Part shown: positions 35,321 to 44,677 of the stretch, in pieces | Position numbering within the stretch: the first letter of the stretch is position 1 | Layout: every line of letters begins with the position of its first letter | Source: Pontixanthobacter aestiaquae | Lineage (GTDB): Bacteria > Pseudomonadota > Alphaproteobacteria > Sphingomonadales > Sphingomonadaceae | Assembly: GCF_009827455.1 (NCBI RefSeq) | Contig: NZ_WTYZ01000001.1 | Coordinates: forward strand, 1,373,001 to 1,437,000 | Length of the DNA stretch: 64,000 bases | Direction of reading: 5' to 3' | Notes under the pieces: generated by a model | Database searches by the model: none | What the model was told of the DNA's origin: nothing | Seen by the model: only the letters and a program-made list of their open reading frames with translations | Position numbers and translations under genes: made by a program

Positions 35321-35598
35321 TATTCCTCGCCAAATCCGTCGCTGATCAGCGCGCTTAGGTCTTCGAGCACCGCTTCGCTACCGTCGCCGGAAACGATCAG
35401 GTCGACCGAGTCGCCTTTGGCCGCGCCCAGCATCATGAGGCCGAGAATCGAACCACCGGCTGCTTCATTGCCATCCTTGGCAATTTTAACGCTCACGCTT
35501 TCGGGAAGCTCGGCGACTGCACCAACGAACTTGGCGCTGGCCCGCGCATGCAACCCGCGCTGGTTGACGATTTCGAGAGTACGGCGAACTTCGCTCAT
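35320..35598 (-). CDS. ptsH: Phosphocarrier protein HPr
   Basis: A 92-residue HPr. The phosphoryl-accepting histidine is in NQRGLHARASAKF near residue 17 and the regulatory serine, target of HPr kinase, in AAGGSILGLMMLG near residue 49. In alphaproteobacteria without sugar permeases, HPr passes phosphate between EI-Ntr and EIIA proteins and signals carbon/nitrogen state. It overlaps ptsM by 4 bases upstream and the methyltransferase by 1 base downstream. EI is not in the window. Confidence 0.95.
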   Translation of the reverse strand: MSEVRRTLEIVNQRGLHARASAKFVGAVAELPESVSVKIAKDGNEAAGGSILGLMMLGAAKGDSVDLIVSGDGSEAVLEDLSALISDGFGEE

Positions 35599-36020
35599 GA
35601 TGCTCTCCCGGCCTGTTGTGTTTCCTCACCGAGGAATTCCGATGCGATAGTGATGTAATTGCGTCCTGCATCGCGCGCCGCCTTAACGGTTGCATCCATA
35701 TCGCGCTTCCCGCGAATTCCGGCGAGGCGGATCAACATGGGCAGGTTGATCCCAGCGATGACTTCAACCTTGCCCGCTTCGAGCAGTGAGATCGCCAGAT
35801 TGGACGGAGTGCCGCCAAACAGATCGGTGAGGATCACGACACCTTTGCCATTATCGACTTCTGTGACAGCGCTCGCAATATCGACGCGGCGTTGTTCCAT
35901 GTCGTCATTCGGCCCGATGCACACGGTTGCGACGGCATCTTGTTTGCCGACGACATGCTCCATCGCATTGACGAATTCGTCTGCCAATTGGCCGTGGGTT
36001 ACCAGGATCAAGCCGATCAT
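35595..36020 (-). CDS. ptsM: PTS EIIA component, mannose type (ManX/PtsM)
   Basis: A 141-residue EIIA of the mannose family. The active histidine is in MIGLILVTHGQLADEF (residue 10), and the ILTDLFGGTPSNLAISLL stretch near residue 60 is diagnostic. No IIB, IIC or IID genes accompany it, so it should act as a phosphorylation-dependent regulator rather than in sugar uptake. The ATG at 36020 is chosen; upstream in-frame codons to 36173 overlap the end of rapZ. It is the gene between rapZ and ptsH. Confidence 0.92.
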   Translation of the reverse strand: MIGLILVTHGQLADEFVNAMEHVVGKQDAVATVCIGPNDDMEQRRVDIASAVTEVDNGKGVVILTDLFGGTPSNLAISLLEAGKVEVIAGINLPMLIRLAGIRGKRDMDATVKAARDAGRNYITIASEFLGEETQQAGRAS

Positions 36021-36081
36021 AGCGCTGCCATGTGTCTGTATTTTGCGCGCGGTGCAAGGGGGGAGAGTGATAAGAGCATTA

Positions 36082-37008
36082 TCACCCTTGGCGCCCCTCA
36101 ATCTCGTCAGCTGCGCGCGAGCCGAGATTGCGATGCAGCACTGTGGGGGAGAACCCCTCGTTTTGCAGTGCATGCGCCATCTGTGCCGCGGTAAATACCG
36201 AACGGTGTCGCCCGCCCGTGCATCCGAAGGCGATATTCACATAGCTTTTGCCCTGCGCTTGGTAGCGGGGAAGCAGTGTCAAAAGCAGATCGCGGATCTG
36301 GATGAAGGCGGCGTCAAATGCGGGGTCCTTGCGGATATGCACGCCAACCGGCTCGTCCAGTCCGGTCTGCTCGCGCAATTCGTCGATCCAGTGCGGATTG
36401 TCGAGGAACCGCATATCAAACACCAGATCGGCCAGTGGCGGAGTTCCGCGGGCAAAGCCAAAGCTGGAGATGATGACCGACATATTCTGCGGCGCGCTGC
36501 TCGCGAATTGTTCGCGGATCGATTGCTGCAACTGGTTGCTGGCAAAGGCGCTGGTATCGATTACCGCATCAGCCCAACGGCGCAGCGGTTCCAGCAGCTC
36601 GCGCTCTGCCTGAATACCCACGCGCACCGGGCGCTCCTGCGCCATCGGATGGCGGCGGCGCGTTTCGTTGTAGCGCCGCTCTAACTCGCCGCTCGCGCAA
36701 TCAAGAAACAAGGTAGTGATGAGCAGGTCGTCGCGTTCCGAGAGCTGCTTCACGCTCTCGATAATGTCCTGCGGCACGAATCCGCGTGTGCGCGAGTCAA
36801 AGCCGATAGCAAGCGGAGTGCGCTCGCCGATATTGTCAGCCTGTTCAACCAGCCCGCCGAGCATGCGGATCGGGAAATTGTCGATCGCTTCCCACCCCAG
36901 ATCTTCCAGCACGCGCAAAGCGGTCGTCTTGCCAGCACCGGATAGGCCAGTAACCAGCAAAATCCTTTGCCGTTCGTCGAAGGGAGCTGATTGCGAATCG
37001 TCGGTCAT
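36082..37008 (-). CDS. rapZ: RNase adapter protein RapZ / nucleotide-binding protein
   Basis: A 308-residue P-loop protein of the YvcJ/YhbJ family. It has Walker A VTGLSGAGKTTALRVLEDLG, Walker B-like TLFLDCASGELERRY and the C-terminal GCTGGRHRSV motif. In E. coli RapZ guides RNase E to the GlmZ small RNA and senses glucosamine-6-phosphate; in alphaproteobacteria its role is less clear but it is regularly next to PTS genes, as here. It begins 41 bases after hprK. Length is slightly above the family typical 284-300 aa. Confidence 0.92.
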   Translation of the reverse strand: MTDDSQSAPFDERQRILLVTGLSGAGKTTALRVLEDLGWEAIDNFPIRMLGGLVEQADNIGERTPLAIGFDSRTRGFVPQDIIESVKQLSERDDLLITTLFLDCASGELERRYNETRRRHPMAQERPVRVGIQAERELLEPLRRWADAVIDTSAFASNQLQQSIREQFASSAPQNMSVIISSFGFARGTPPLADLVFDMRFLDNPHWIDELREQTGLDEPVGVHIRKDPAFDAAFIQIRDLLLTLLPRYQAQGKSYVNIAFGCTGGRHRSVFTAAQMAHALQNEGFSPTVLHRNLGSRAADEIEGRQG

Positions 37009-37049
37009 GGGTTGCGGGGTGTGAGCCTAAATCCGGTGCGTGAAAAGGC

Positions 37050-37493
37050 CTAGTTACCCTTGTGTGCCGTTGCCGCTAGGCCATGCAGGTCCAGAGCGGC
37101 TTCGGCGCGGATCGGGTCGGCCTCATTATAGCGGGCGAATTGGATGATCGGAATATCGTGGCCCAATATGGCGATTGTGTCCGCCCGTTCGATGTAGCGC
37201 GGTGCATCCGGTGTTATCGCGAGTATGAGCGAGACCGGGGCAATGATGCTTGGGCGCTCGATCAAGCCAACACCGCGAACTTCGATCAAGCCGGAGGTAT
37301 TGGGCGGGGGCGAAGCGATCAGGGCGCCGTCATTGGTAGTCAGTGCCACTCCATCGTCACCAATCAGGCTTGCTCCCCGATCAAGCAATGACAATGCCAG
37401 AGTGGTTTTTCCGCAACCGGGTGGTCCCTCGATCAAGAGAGCCTTTCCTCCGATTGCAACAGCAGCCGCCTGCCGGATTTCGGCAGTGGTCAT
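37050..37493 (-). CDS. hprK: HPr kinase/phosphorylase, short alphaproteobacterial form
   Basis: A 147-residue protein containing only the catalytic half of HprK. The P-loop is LIEGPPGCGKTTLALSLLDR and the active-site acidic loop is ASLIGDDGVALT; the K3 loop region with GLIEVRGVGLI follows. It phosphorylates HPr at the serine. Firmicute HprK is about 310 residues with an N-terminal domain missing here, which is normal in alphaproteobacteria. The ATG at 37493 overlaps the chvG stop by 4 bases, tying HPr phosphorylation to the ChvG-ChvI system. Confidence 0.9.
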   Translation of the reverse strand: MTTAEIRQAAAVAIGGKALLIEGPPGCGKTTLALSLLDRGASLIGDDGVALTTNDGALIASPPPNTSGLIEVRGVGLIERPSIIAPVSLILAITPDAPRYIERADTIAILGHDIPIIQFARYNEADPIRAEAALDLHGLAATAHKGN

Positions 37494-39070
37494 GGCAGGC
37501 TGGGGCCCGCCGCCGGTAACACCAGCTTCAGGCACGCTCCACACGTGCCGTCGGGCCGGTCATGCGCGGTCACTGTGCCATCATGGGCTTCGGCAATCGT
37601 GCGCGCAATCGCGAGGCCCAGACCGCTGTGATTGCCGAAATCTTCCTCGTCAGGCCGGACCGAGTGGAAGCGGTGGAACACTTTTTCTCTGGCGTTTTCG
37701 GGAATGCCCGGACCCTGATCGCAGACTACCATGGACACTTTGTCGCGTTCCATGGTGATCTGGACGCCGATCACACCCTCTGGAGGCGAGAATGAAACCG
37801 CGTTGTCAAGCAAGTTCTCGATCACGCGTTCAAGACGCATCGGGACGCCATTGACCACTGCGCCGCCCATCGGCCGTTTAAGCTCGACCCGCTTCTCGCC
37901 GTTCTCGGCACGGTATTCGCGGCGCTCGATTATGCCTTCGGCGAGCACTGCCAGATCGACCAGTTCAAAAGTCGCGCGCGACAGTTCGGCATCGATGCGG
38001 CTCGCGTCGGATATCTCCGTGATTAGTCGGTCAATTCGCCTGACATCATGCGAGGCGATATCGGTTAATTGCTGGCGCAGTTCCGGGTCCTCTACTCGGC
38101 CCATCGATTCAATCGCGCTGCGCAGGCTGGCGAGCGGATTTTTGATTTCATGCGCAACGTCGGCGGCGAAATGTTCGACTCCATCGATACGCTCGCGCAG
38201 TGTAATCGTCATGTCGGAAACCGCCCGCGCGAGCAGTCCGATCTCATCATGACGGTCCGGCAGGCGAGGGACTTCTACCCCGCGATCGCGCCCCAGACGC
38301 ACACGAATTGCCGCTTTGGCGAGTGAACGGAGCGGAAGTACAATCGTCCGCGCCAGATAGAGCGACAGGGCAATCGAAATAAGCAGCGTCAGGAATACTG
38401 CACTGACCAGACTGGAGCGTGCGGCGCGGACGGTTTCGGTAATGTCGACTGCATTGCGGGTCGTCAGCAGCGTTGATCCCACCAGCCCGACAGGCGCGGC
38501 AGCGTTAATGACCGGAGTTCCGTCTGGCGCATCACGCAGCTGAATCTGGGACAGGCCTTCTTCGCGTGCCCGGGCGAGTTCCGGCCATGAGTCGGCTCTG
38601 GCTTCCTCCGGTTCGATGTAATCGGGGATCGGTTCCGCGCCGACAATAGTATCAACAGCCCGGTCGAGGATCTGCGCGAAATCTTCCTGCCAATCGTCAG
38701 TCGTAGGGTCGTCAAACGTGAAAGCAGGTTCATCGAGCTCGAAACTGTCCGCCCACAGATTTCCTTCGGCATCGAACATACGCAGCCGCATGCTTTGTTC
38801 CTTGCCGATCTGGATCAGCAGGGCCTCCTGCCGCTCACGGGTCGCACCCGCTAGCGCTTCGGCGGTAATCTGGGCTTCGATTCGCGCCAGCTTGTAGCGC
38901 TCATCCAGCAATTGTTTGCGGTAGGTATCGAGGTAGAAAATGCCGCCGCCCAGCAGCGCAAGAGGCAGGATATTCACGGCCAGAATGCGCGAGGTGAGCG
39001 AAACCCAGTGGAACCAGCTCATCCGCTCGATCCCGGCATCGAGCCGGTCGCCAATGGTGCGTTCAGCCAT
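37490..39070 (-). CDS. chvG: Sensor histidine kinase ChvG
   Basis: A 526-residue membrane kinase. Two membrane spans (about residues 30-50 and 255-280) enclose a 200-residue periplasmic sensor; then a HAMP linker ([17 protein letters not shown]), the dimerisation/phosphoacceptor helix [19 protein letters not shown], and the ATPase domain with [24 protein letters not shown] and [14 protein letters not shown]. The family (ChvG/ExoS) senses acid or cell-envelope stress and phosphorylates ChvI. The ATG at 39070 overlaps the chvI stop by 8 bases. hprK follows with a 4-base overlap. Confidence 0.93.
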   Translation of the reverse strand: MAERTIGDRLDAGIERMSWFHWVSLTSRILAVNILPLALLGGGIFYLDTYRKQLLDERYKLARIEAQITAEALAGATRERQEALLIQIGKEQSMRLRMFDAEGNLWADSFELDEPAFTFDDPTTDDWQEDFAQILDRAVDTIVGAEPIPDYIEPEEARADSWPELARAREEGLSQIQLRDAPDGTPVINAAAPVGLVGSTLLTTRNAVDITETVRAARSSLVSAVFLTLLISIALSLYLARTIVLPLRSLAKAAIRVRLGRDRGVEVPRLPDRHDEIGLLARAVSDMTITLRERIDGVEHFAADVAHEIKNPLASLRSAIESMGRVEDPELRQQLTDIASHDVRRIDRLITEISDASRIDAELSRATFELVDLAVLAEGIIERREYRAENGEKRVELKRPMGGAVVNGVPMRLERVIENLLDNAVSFSPPEGVIGVQITMERDKVSMVVCDQGPGIPENAREKVFHRFHSVRPDEEDFGNHSGLGLAIARTIAEAHDGTVTAHDRPDGTCGACLKLVLPAAGPSLP

Positions 39071-39842
39071 CGGTGAAGCTGTACCCTGCGCCATACAGCG
39101 TTTCGATGGCATTGAAGCTGGAATCTGCAACGCGGAACTTGCGCCGCATCCGCTTGATATGGCTGTCGACCGTGCGATCATCCACGAACATATCATCAGG
39201 ATAGGCCGCATCCATCAACTGGTTGCGCGATTTGATCACGCCGGGGCGAATCGCCAGCGCTTCCAGAATCAGAAACTCGGTCACAGTGAGGGAGACTTGC
39301 TTGCCGTCCCATGTCACATGATGCCGCGCAGGGTCCATGGTAAGACGGCCGCGCGATAGTGTTTCCACTGGTGGCTCGGAACTGGAGACTGGACTGCTTG
39401 TCATCGCGCCTGCACGTGCATCGCTACGCCGCAAAATTGCACGAATCCTGGCAAGCAGCAGGCGGATGCTGAAGGGTTTTGCGATGTAGTCGTCCGCACC
39501 CTGCGCAAGGCCGGCCTCTTCGTCCTGCTCGTCATCCTTACTGGTCAGGAAAATCACAGGGAGCGATGATTCTTCGCGTAAATGGCGGAGCAGTTCCATC
39601 CCGTCCATCCGCGGCATCTTGATATCGAAAACCGCCAGATCTGGCGGGTTTTCCAACAAGGCCTTTAGCGCTGCTTCGCCATCCGAATAGACGCGTGTTG
39701 CAAACCCTTCCGCCTGCAATGCGATAGACACCGTGGTCAGAATATTGCGGTCATCATCGACCAGCGCGATCACTTGCTGACCCGCGCTGTTTTCTGCCTG
39801 TAATGATTGCTGCGACTCTGCCACGGACTTGCTCGTCTCCAC
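39063..39842 (-). CDS. chvI: Response regulator ChvI
   Basis: A 259-residue OmpR-type regulator. The receiver has the acidic pair in IALVDDDRN, phospho-aspartate in [17 protein letters not shown], the Thr/Ser in FLTSKDDE and the lysine in YIAKPFS. The C-terminal winged helix includes [17 protein letters not shown] and [15 protein letters not shown]. It starts after a 20-residue polar extension. In relatives ChvI controls exopolysaccharide, envelope and pck genes; here pckA lies divergently across a 279-base gap (39843-40121) that holds several GCTGC/TGCGC repeats but no site I can name. Confidence 0.93.
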   Translation of the reverse strand: METSKSVAESQQSLQAENSAGQQVIALVDDDRNILTTVSIALQAEGFATRVYSDGEAALKALLENPPDLAVFDIKMPRMDGMELLRHLREESSLPVIFLTSKDDEQDEEAGLAQGADDYIAKPFSIRLLLARIRAILRRSDARAGAMTSSPVSSSEPPVETLSRGRLTMDPARHHVTWDGKQVSLTVTEFLILEALAIRPGVIKSRNQLMDAAYPDDMFVDDRTVDSHIKRMRRKFRVADSSFNAIETLYGAGYSFTDG

Positions 39843-40121
39843 ATCGTGTAATGTGAAACAGAACTAGCCCGTTCATGACGATCAGACAACGCGGCGATGC
39901 AACTTACCTGTTTGAAGGATATTTCAATCGCCAGCGCATCCGGCTATTGTACACAGCAAGCGCTGCAGCACGCAGACTCGGTTTGACGTAGCTGCGCTGC
40001 GTCATTATGCGCTGCAACGCGCGCCCGTGCATTCGTATGCAGGCGAATCGGACAACACCCATCCGAGCCTTTTCTGATGGCCCAGACGGTCATCGCAAAG
40101 TGGCTTGGTAAGGAGATTTCA

Positions 40122-41717
40122 GTGACGACCCCCCTTTCCTATCCGCTTTCCGACCAGGGCATTGCCACCAATGCCACGATCCATCCCAATTTGGGCACCG
40201 CCCAGTTGGTCGAGCAGGCACTATCCAATGGCGAGGGACGGCTTGCCAAACACGGCCCGCTGGTGGTGGAGACCGGCCAGCACACCGGCCGCTCGGCGAA
40301 AGACAAGTTTATCGTCCGCGACGCAACAACCGAAGACACCGTATGGTGGGGTAAAGTCAACGCGTCGATGACGCCCGAGCATTTCGCCAATCTGAAAGAA
40401 GACTTCCTGGAAGCGGTTGCCGCGAAAGAAACGCTCTATGTGGCTGACCTGTTCGGCGGCTCGCAAGCAGAGCACCGCGTCAATGTCCGCGTGATTAATG
40501 AACTGGCGTGGCACAATCTGTTTATCCGTACTCTGCTGGTGCGACCTACGGCGGAAGAGCTCGACGGTTTCACGCCGGAGTACACAATTATCGACTTGCC
40601 AAGTTTCCGCGCGGATCCGGAGCGTCACGGTACGCGCAGCGAGACCGTGATTGCGGTCAATCTGACCGAAAAATTGATCCTGATTGGCGGCACCAAATAT
40701 GCCGGTGAGATGAAGAAGAGCGTCTTCGGCATTCTCAACTATCTCCTACCGGCCAAGGGCGTGATGCCGATGCATTGCAGCGCCAATATCTCTCCGGAAG
40801 GCGAAACCGCCGTGTTCTTCGGCCTTTCGGGCACAGGTAAGACGACTTTGTCCGCCGATGCCAGCCGCACGCTGATTGGCGATGACGAACATGGCTGGTC
40901 GGACGAATCCGTCTTCAACTTTGAAGGCGGTTGCTATGCGAAAATGATCCGTCTTTCGGAAGACGCCGAGCCAGAGATTTACGCCACCACGCGCAAATTC
41001 GGCACTGTGTTGGAAAATGTTGTGATGGATGCGGATACGCGCGAGCTCGATTTCGACGACAATTCGCTCGCTGAAAACACTCGCGGTGCCTATCCGATTG
41101 AATCTATCCCCAATACGTCTGCCGACAATCTTGGCCCGGTTCCTACGAATGTGATTATGCTCACCGCCGATGCATTCGGCGTGCTGCCTCCGATTGCGCG
41201 TCTGACGCCTGATCAGGCGATGTATCACTTCCTGTCGGGTTATACCGCCAAGGTTGCTGGCACAGAGATCGGCGTGACAGAACCCGAAGCAACATTCAGC
41301 ACATGCTTCGGCGCGCCATTCATGCCGCGCCATCCGAGCGTTTACGGCAATCTTCTGAAAGAACGTATCGCCAAGGGCGGCGTTACCTGCTGGCTGGTCA
41401 ATACCGGCTGGACCGGCGGCAAATATGGCGTTGGCAACCGGATGCCGATCAAGGCGACCCGCGCGCTGCTCAATGCTGCGCTCGATGGTTCGCTCAACAA
41501 TGCCGAATTCCGCAAGGATCCGAATTTCGGTTTCGACGTTCCTGTCACTGTTGCGGGCGTCGACGGCGCCATTCTCGATCCGCGTTCGACCTGGGCGGAT
41601 GCCGATGAATATGACCGGACTGCGCAGAAGCTGGTGCAGCTGTTCGTCGATAATTTCGCCGAGTTCGAGGCGCATGTCGACGAGGGTGTGCGGCAAGCAG
41701 CACCAACCGCTGCCTGA
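40122..41717 (+). CDS. pckA: Phosphoenolpyruvate carboxykinase (ATP)
   Basis: A 531-residue enzyme that makes PEP from oxaloacetate, the entry to gluconeogenesis. Motifs: phosphate loop [18 protein letters not shown], the PEPCK signature [20 protein letters not shown], metal/ substrate site HSANISP-like [11 protein letters not shown], and the R in the [11 protein letters not shown] region. GTG at 40122 is the probable start: AAGGAG lies six bases upstream, and no such site precedes the ATG at 40077. It is divergent from chvI, a conserved alphaproteobacterial pairing that suggests ChvI control. A terminator follows. Confidence 0.95.
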   Translation: MTTPLSYPLSDQGIATNATIHPNLGTAQLVEQALSNGEGRLAKHGPLVVETGQHTGRSAKDKFIVRDATTEDTVWWGKVNASMTPEHFANLKEDFLEAVAAKETLYVADLFGGSQAEHRVNVRVINELAWHNLFIRTLLVRPTAEELDGFTPEYTIIDLPSFRADPERHGTRSETVIAVNLTEKLILIGGTKYAGEMKKSVFGILNYLLPAKGVMPMHCSANISPEGETAVFFGLSGTGKTTLSADASRTLIGDDEHGWSDESVFNFEGGCYAKMIRLSEDAEPEIYATTRKFGTVLENVVMDADTRELDFDDNSLAENTRGAYPIESIPNTSADNLGPVPTNVIMLTADAFGVLPPIARLTPDQAMYHFLSGYTAKVAGTEIGVTEPEATFSTCFGAPFMPRHPSVYGNLLKERIAKGGVTCWLVNTGWTGGKYGVGNRMPIKATRALLNAALDGSLNNAEFRKDPNFGFDVPVTVAGVDGAILDPRSTWADADEYDRTAQKLVQLFVDNFAEFEAHVDEGVRQAAPTAA

Positions 41718-41749
41718 GCAGGCTTCACACGGTTTTACCTAGAGAGGAG

Positions 41750-41782
41750 GCCCTCTTCCCGGAACGGGGAGGGGGCTTTTTC
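41750..41782 (+). terminator. Intrinsic terminator of pckA
   Basis: GCCCTCTTCCC pairs with GGGGAGGGGGC around a short loop and is followed by TTTTT. Confidence 0.88.
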
Positions 41783-41842
41783 GTTGGTACATCGACGGCG
41801 TGAACCTTCCATCGGAGCCGAAAATCACACAGGAGATAACTC

Positions 41843-42163
41843 ATGGGACTATTCGACAGCATCCTCGGTCAGGTGACCGACAATCCAACGGTCAAGAACA
41901 TGGCGGAAAAGCTTGGTATCGATCCGGCTGAAGCGGCCAAGGCGGTTGCTGCTCTAGGCGAAGCACACGGTGAGGAAGGCGACACCGTTGAAGGTGCCGC
42001 AGCCAAAACCGGCATGAGCACCGATATTTTGGGCCAGATCAAGGATCACATCGGCGGCGAAGGGTCGCTTGGCAAGTTCGCTTCGATGCTGGATAAGGAT
42101 GGTGACGGCAATCCGCTCGACGATATTGCGGATATGGCATCGGGCCTGTTCGGCAAGAAATAA
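41843..42163 (+). CDS. Small soluble protein with calcium-loop-like motif
   Basis: A 106-residue acidic protein starting MGLFDSILGQVTDNP, with AGGAG before its ATG. The central part is rich in Ala, Glu and Gly; near residue 85 DKDGDGNPLDDIADMA resembles an EF-hand/dockerin-type calcium loop. Together with the next gene it looks like a pair of YidB/DUF937-type proteins, which are small, helical and of unknown function. No signal peptide is present. It is 28 bases upstream of the DUF937 gene and both likely share a transcript ended by the terminator at 42728. Confidence 0.75.
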   Translation: MGLFDSILGQVTDNPTVKNMAEKLGIDPAEAAKAVAALGEAHGEEGDTVEGAAAKTGMSTDILGQIKDHIGGEGSLGKFASMLDKDGDGNPLDDIADMASGLFGKK

Positions 42164-42190
42164 GATAACGACACTTTTCAGGAGAGAATT

Positions 42191-42703
42191 ATGAGCCTTG
42201 CAACAATGCTGCAGCAAAGCGGCGTCATCGAAAGTATGGCTGGCGAATTGGGCATCGACCCGCAGACAGCCAAGGTCGGCGCAGGCGCTTTGCTTCCGGC
42301 AATTGTCGCCGGCATGGGCCGCAGTGCCACCGGTTCAGGCGGAGGCGGCGCATTAGGCGGCCTTGGCGGACTGGCGGGTGCAATCATGGGTGGCGGAGGC
42401 GGCGGCATGCTCGACGCTGTTCTCGGCCAGAAACCCACGCCCACCCAGCAGGGCAATGACATACTCGGCAATATCTTTGGCAGCAAAGATGTCAGCCGCG
42501 GAGTGGCGGGTGAAGTCGCGGCGCTGACAGGAATTGACGAAGGTGTCCTGAAAAAGATGCTCCCGATCCTGGCCATGGCAGCAGCCGGTTATATGGCGAA
42601 AAACGCTACCGGCGGCGGCCAAGGTGGCGCTGGAGGCGGCGCGGGGGGTGGCGCTCTGGGCGGCATCCTCGGGTCAATCGTGACCGGCATGATGTCACGC
42701 TAA
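42191..42703 (+). CDS. DUF937-domain protein
   Basis: A 170-residue protein with the helical DUF937 pattern: MSLATMLQQSGVIESMAGEL, then DVSRGVAGEVAALTGIDEG and VLKKMLPILAMAAAGYMAK. Two glycine-rich stretches (residues 48-75 and 142-160) separate the helices and give the protein a low-complexity look. The function of DUF937 proteins is unknown. It has its own ribosome site (AGGAGAG) and follows the small acidic protein, with which it shares an N-terminal style. Confidence 0.8.
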   Translation: MSLATMLQQSGVIESMAGELGIDPQTAKVGAGALLPAIVAGMGRSATGSGGGGALGGLGGLAGAIMGGGGGGMLDAVLGQKPTPTQQGNDILGNIFGSKDVSRGVAGEVAALTGIDEGVLKKMLPILAMAAAGYMAKNATGGGQGGAGGGAGGGALGGILGSIVTGMMSR

Positions 42704-42727
42704 GCGCGATCCGCAATCAACATTCGA

Positions 42728-42762
42728 AACGGCGGCGGGAGCGATCCTACCGCCGTTTTTTT
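42728..42762 (+). terminator. Intrinsic terminator after the DUF937 gene
   Basis: AACGGCGG (42728-42735) pairs with CCGCCGTT (42750-42757), followed by TTTTT. Its minus-strand face has only a few A/T, so it mainly serves the plus-strand pair; the convergent DUF1570 gene ends 3 bases on. Confidence 0.88.
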
Positions 42763-42764
42763 AT

Positions 42765-44333
42765 CTAACCCATTTCGGTCGGCTCAACAGTTTCGTCGTC
42801 ATCTGTCAGCGGGTCATTTTTAATAGTTTCCGGGGCAGAATCGCTACCGAATGGCGTACCCTCTTCGGCTTGTCCTAACAATTCGATCAATTTCTTGGCA
42901 GCTGCGGCCTGCGGACCGCCATGTGGATTTCCAGCCAATGGAGCGAGGCTCTGTTGAGCTATTGCGATCTTGCCTTCGCTTGCCTGCATCAGCCCGACAT
43001 TCATCCATAAAGAATGATCGAAAGGAGCGAGCATCGCCGCTTTTTCAAGCGCCAGTTTGGCTTGCTCGGGTGGCGCCTCGCCGCGCTGCACATAGCTACG
43101 ATAGTAATAGATCAGCGGAAGAGGGTGATTGTTTTCGATTTTGTTGAGCGCACTGAATGGCTTCATAGCTTCTTTATAAGCCGCTTCCAGATCATCCGCA
43201 TCCTCTGCCATGCGGAATAGTGCATAGCCTTTCTGGACATAGGCATTGCCTTTCGTGGGATCGATTGCGATCGCTGCATCAGCGGCAGCAATTGCCGCAG
43301 CATCATTTCCTGAATCATACTCGGCTTCGGCCAGTGCAGTGAGGACTCCTGCATCACCGGGATATTTCTCCGCGACTTCCCGCGCATCGACGACCACTTC
43401 TGCCGCTTGCTCCTGATTAACGCCTCGCTGTGATCGCATGCGGATCGGCATCATTTTCGCTTCACCTTCGGACAGTTTGCGAACGGAAACTTCACCGAAT
43501 TTGAGCCATTCGGGCTTTAGCCGGTAATTGAACATGCGCCGCTGTTTCAGATAGCGCGTCAGCTCTTTTTCAAGTTCATCGAGATCGCCGAAAACAGCTT
43601 CGGCCGCATCCATTGAAGATGAGCCACTTGCGACTTGCTGCCAATAGGCAGATAATTGCCCTTTGCGCGCATCATCGAATGTCAAGAAATGATAGAGCAA
43701 CCAGCTACGCCCATAGAAGGCATCATATTTGTTGCCTTTGTTCTTCTCGTAGAGCTCTGAATCGAGCAGTTCGTAAATTGAGACATCATCGGCAAAGGCC
43801 AGCTCGTTCGCGCGGTGGAGGGCGGGGCGGCCCACTTGCACGCTGCCATCTTTGTTGAACGATGACGCTGCAAAAAACTCCGCAGCGCCCTCGCTCATCC
43901 AGCGCGGCATTGCGAAGCGCGAGGTTGAGATGAGGAAGTGGTGCGCATATTCATGCAGCAATACGACAGTGGAAAAATCCGGATATCCGTTGGTGAGTCG
44001 TACGTCCTGCACGAATGCTTTGGAACCACCTGCGCGCGGAACATAGAAGCCTGCAATATACTTGCTTTTCGTGCCAGCCAGTTTGCGAATGTCACGTTGA
44101 CTGCCGACCGCGAAAATCACAACTCTGTTGGACGGACTGGGTTTTTCTACTTTCCGGCCGGTAATAAACTCCATTGATGCGTGGTATTGCTCCAGCATTT
44201 CGGCAAAGCGCCGCACATCTTTCTCGCTATCGTCCGCATAAATGACGAAGTGATCGCTTTGCGCCTCATGCCACTTTGCGTGTGCTGGTGAAGCCAAACC
44301 GATGACGACAAGAAAAACGATTAAATACTTCAC
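42765..44333 (-). CDS. Secreted DUF1570-type metalloprotease-like protein with TPR repeats
   Basis: A 522-residue exported protein. The signal peptide (cut after SPAHA) precedes a DUF1570-like domain with the zinc-binding signature VVLLHEYAHHFLI and a downstream Glu in RWMSEGAAEFFAAS, the arrangement of gluzincin peptidases. From residue 300 on, TPR-like helices follow (LTALAEAEYDSGNDAAAIAA, YVQKGYALFRMAEDADD). GTG at 44333 is chosen: GGGAG lies six bases before it, and it leaves a tidy signal peptide, MKYLIVFL; the TTG at 44345 is an alternative. Substrate unknown; it may process envelope proteins. Confidence 0.8.
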   Translation of the reverse strand: MKYLIVFLVVIGLASPAHAKWHEAQSDHFVIYADDSEKDVRRFAEMLEQYHASMEFITGRKVEKPSPSNRVVIFAVGSQRDIRKLAGTKSKYIAGFYVPRAGGSKAFVQDVRLTNGYPDFSTVVLLHEYAHHFLISTSRFAMPRWMSEGAAEFFAASSFNKDGSVQVGRPALHRANELAFADDVSIYELLDSELYEKNKGNKYDAFYGRSWLLYHFLTFDDARKGQLSAYWQQVASGSSSMDAAEAVFGDLDELEKELTRYLKQRRMFNYRLKPEWLKFGEVSVRKLSEGEAKMMPIRMRSQRGVNQEQAAEVVVDAREVAEKYPGDAGVLTALAEAEYDSGNDAAAIAAADAAIAIDPTKGNAYVQKGYALFRMAEDADDLEAAYKEAMKPFSALNKIENNHPLPLIYYYRSYVQRGEAPPEQAKLALEKAAMLAPFDHSLWMNVGLMQASEGKIAIAQQSLAPLAGNPHGGPQAAAAKKLIELLGQAEEGTPFGSDSAPETIKNDPLTDDDETVEPTEMG

Positions 44334-44677
44334 AGCAACTCCCAAGCTTGAGCGATTCGACTATTGCGAGAAATAGCGGACGAATCAATTAGTAGAGCCG
44401 AATAATTGCTTATTTCGTAGAGCTATATCCGACTGCTGCATCGTGCGACTACCAATAGAACCACGGCAGAAAATCCTGCAAATTTCGCGTGCTGAACAAT
44501 TGGTATCAGTGTGCGATGCCCTGCTTCCTTGCATGACATACGGGTCAGGTCCTGTCCTTTCAGGCTCTTGATCGTGCCTCGGCCGTTACAGCTTGAGCAG
44601 CGGCTTCTTTGAGGCGTGAACAACGCCAACGGCTTGGTGTCGATGGCAGCTTGCCATTTGCAGCATCGTCCATTGGA
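44334..44677. other. 344-base gap without a supported gene
   Basis: Between the DUF1570 start and the end of the DUF885 gene on the same strand. It should hold the promoter of the former. A 68-codon minus-strand frame (44423-44629) lacks a ribosome site and family likeness, and no hairpin with a T tract, tRNA or repeat is seen. Composition is somewhat richer in A/T than in the neighbours. Confidence 0.5.

Noticed and set aside
35659-36684. 341-codon plus-strand frame over ptsM and rapZ
   Set aside because: It crosses two well-supported minus-strand genes and their gap without recognisable motifs.
40746-41696. 316-codon minus-strand open frame opposite pckA
   Set aside because: A mirror frame caused by codon bias; pckA motifs are complete on the plus strand.
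44423-44629. 68-codon minus-strand frame with a CxxCxGxG stretch
   Set aside because: Single short Cys motif, no ribosome site, no family match by eye.
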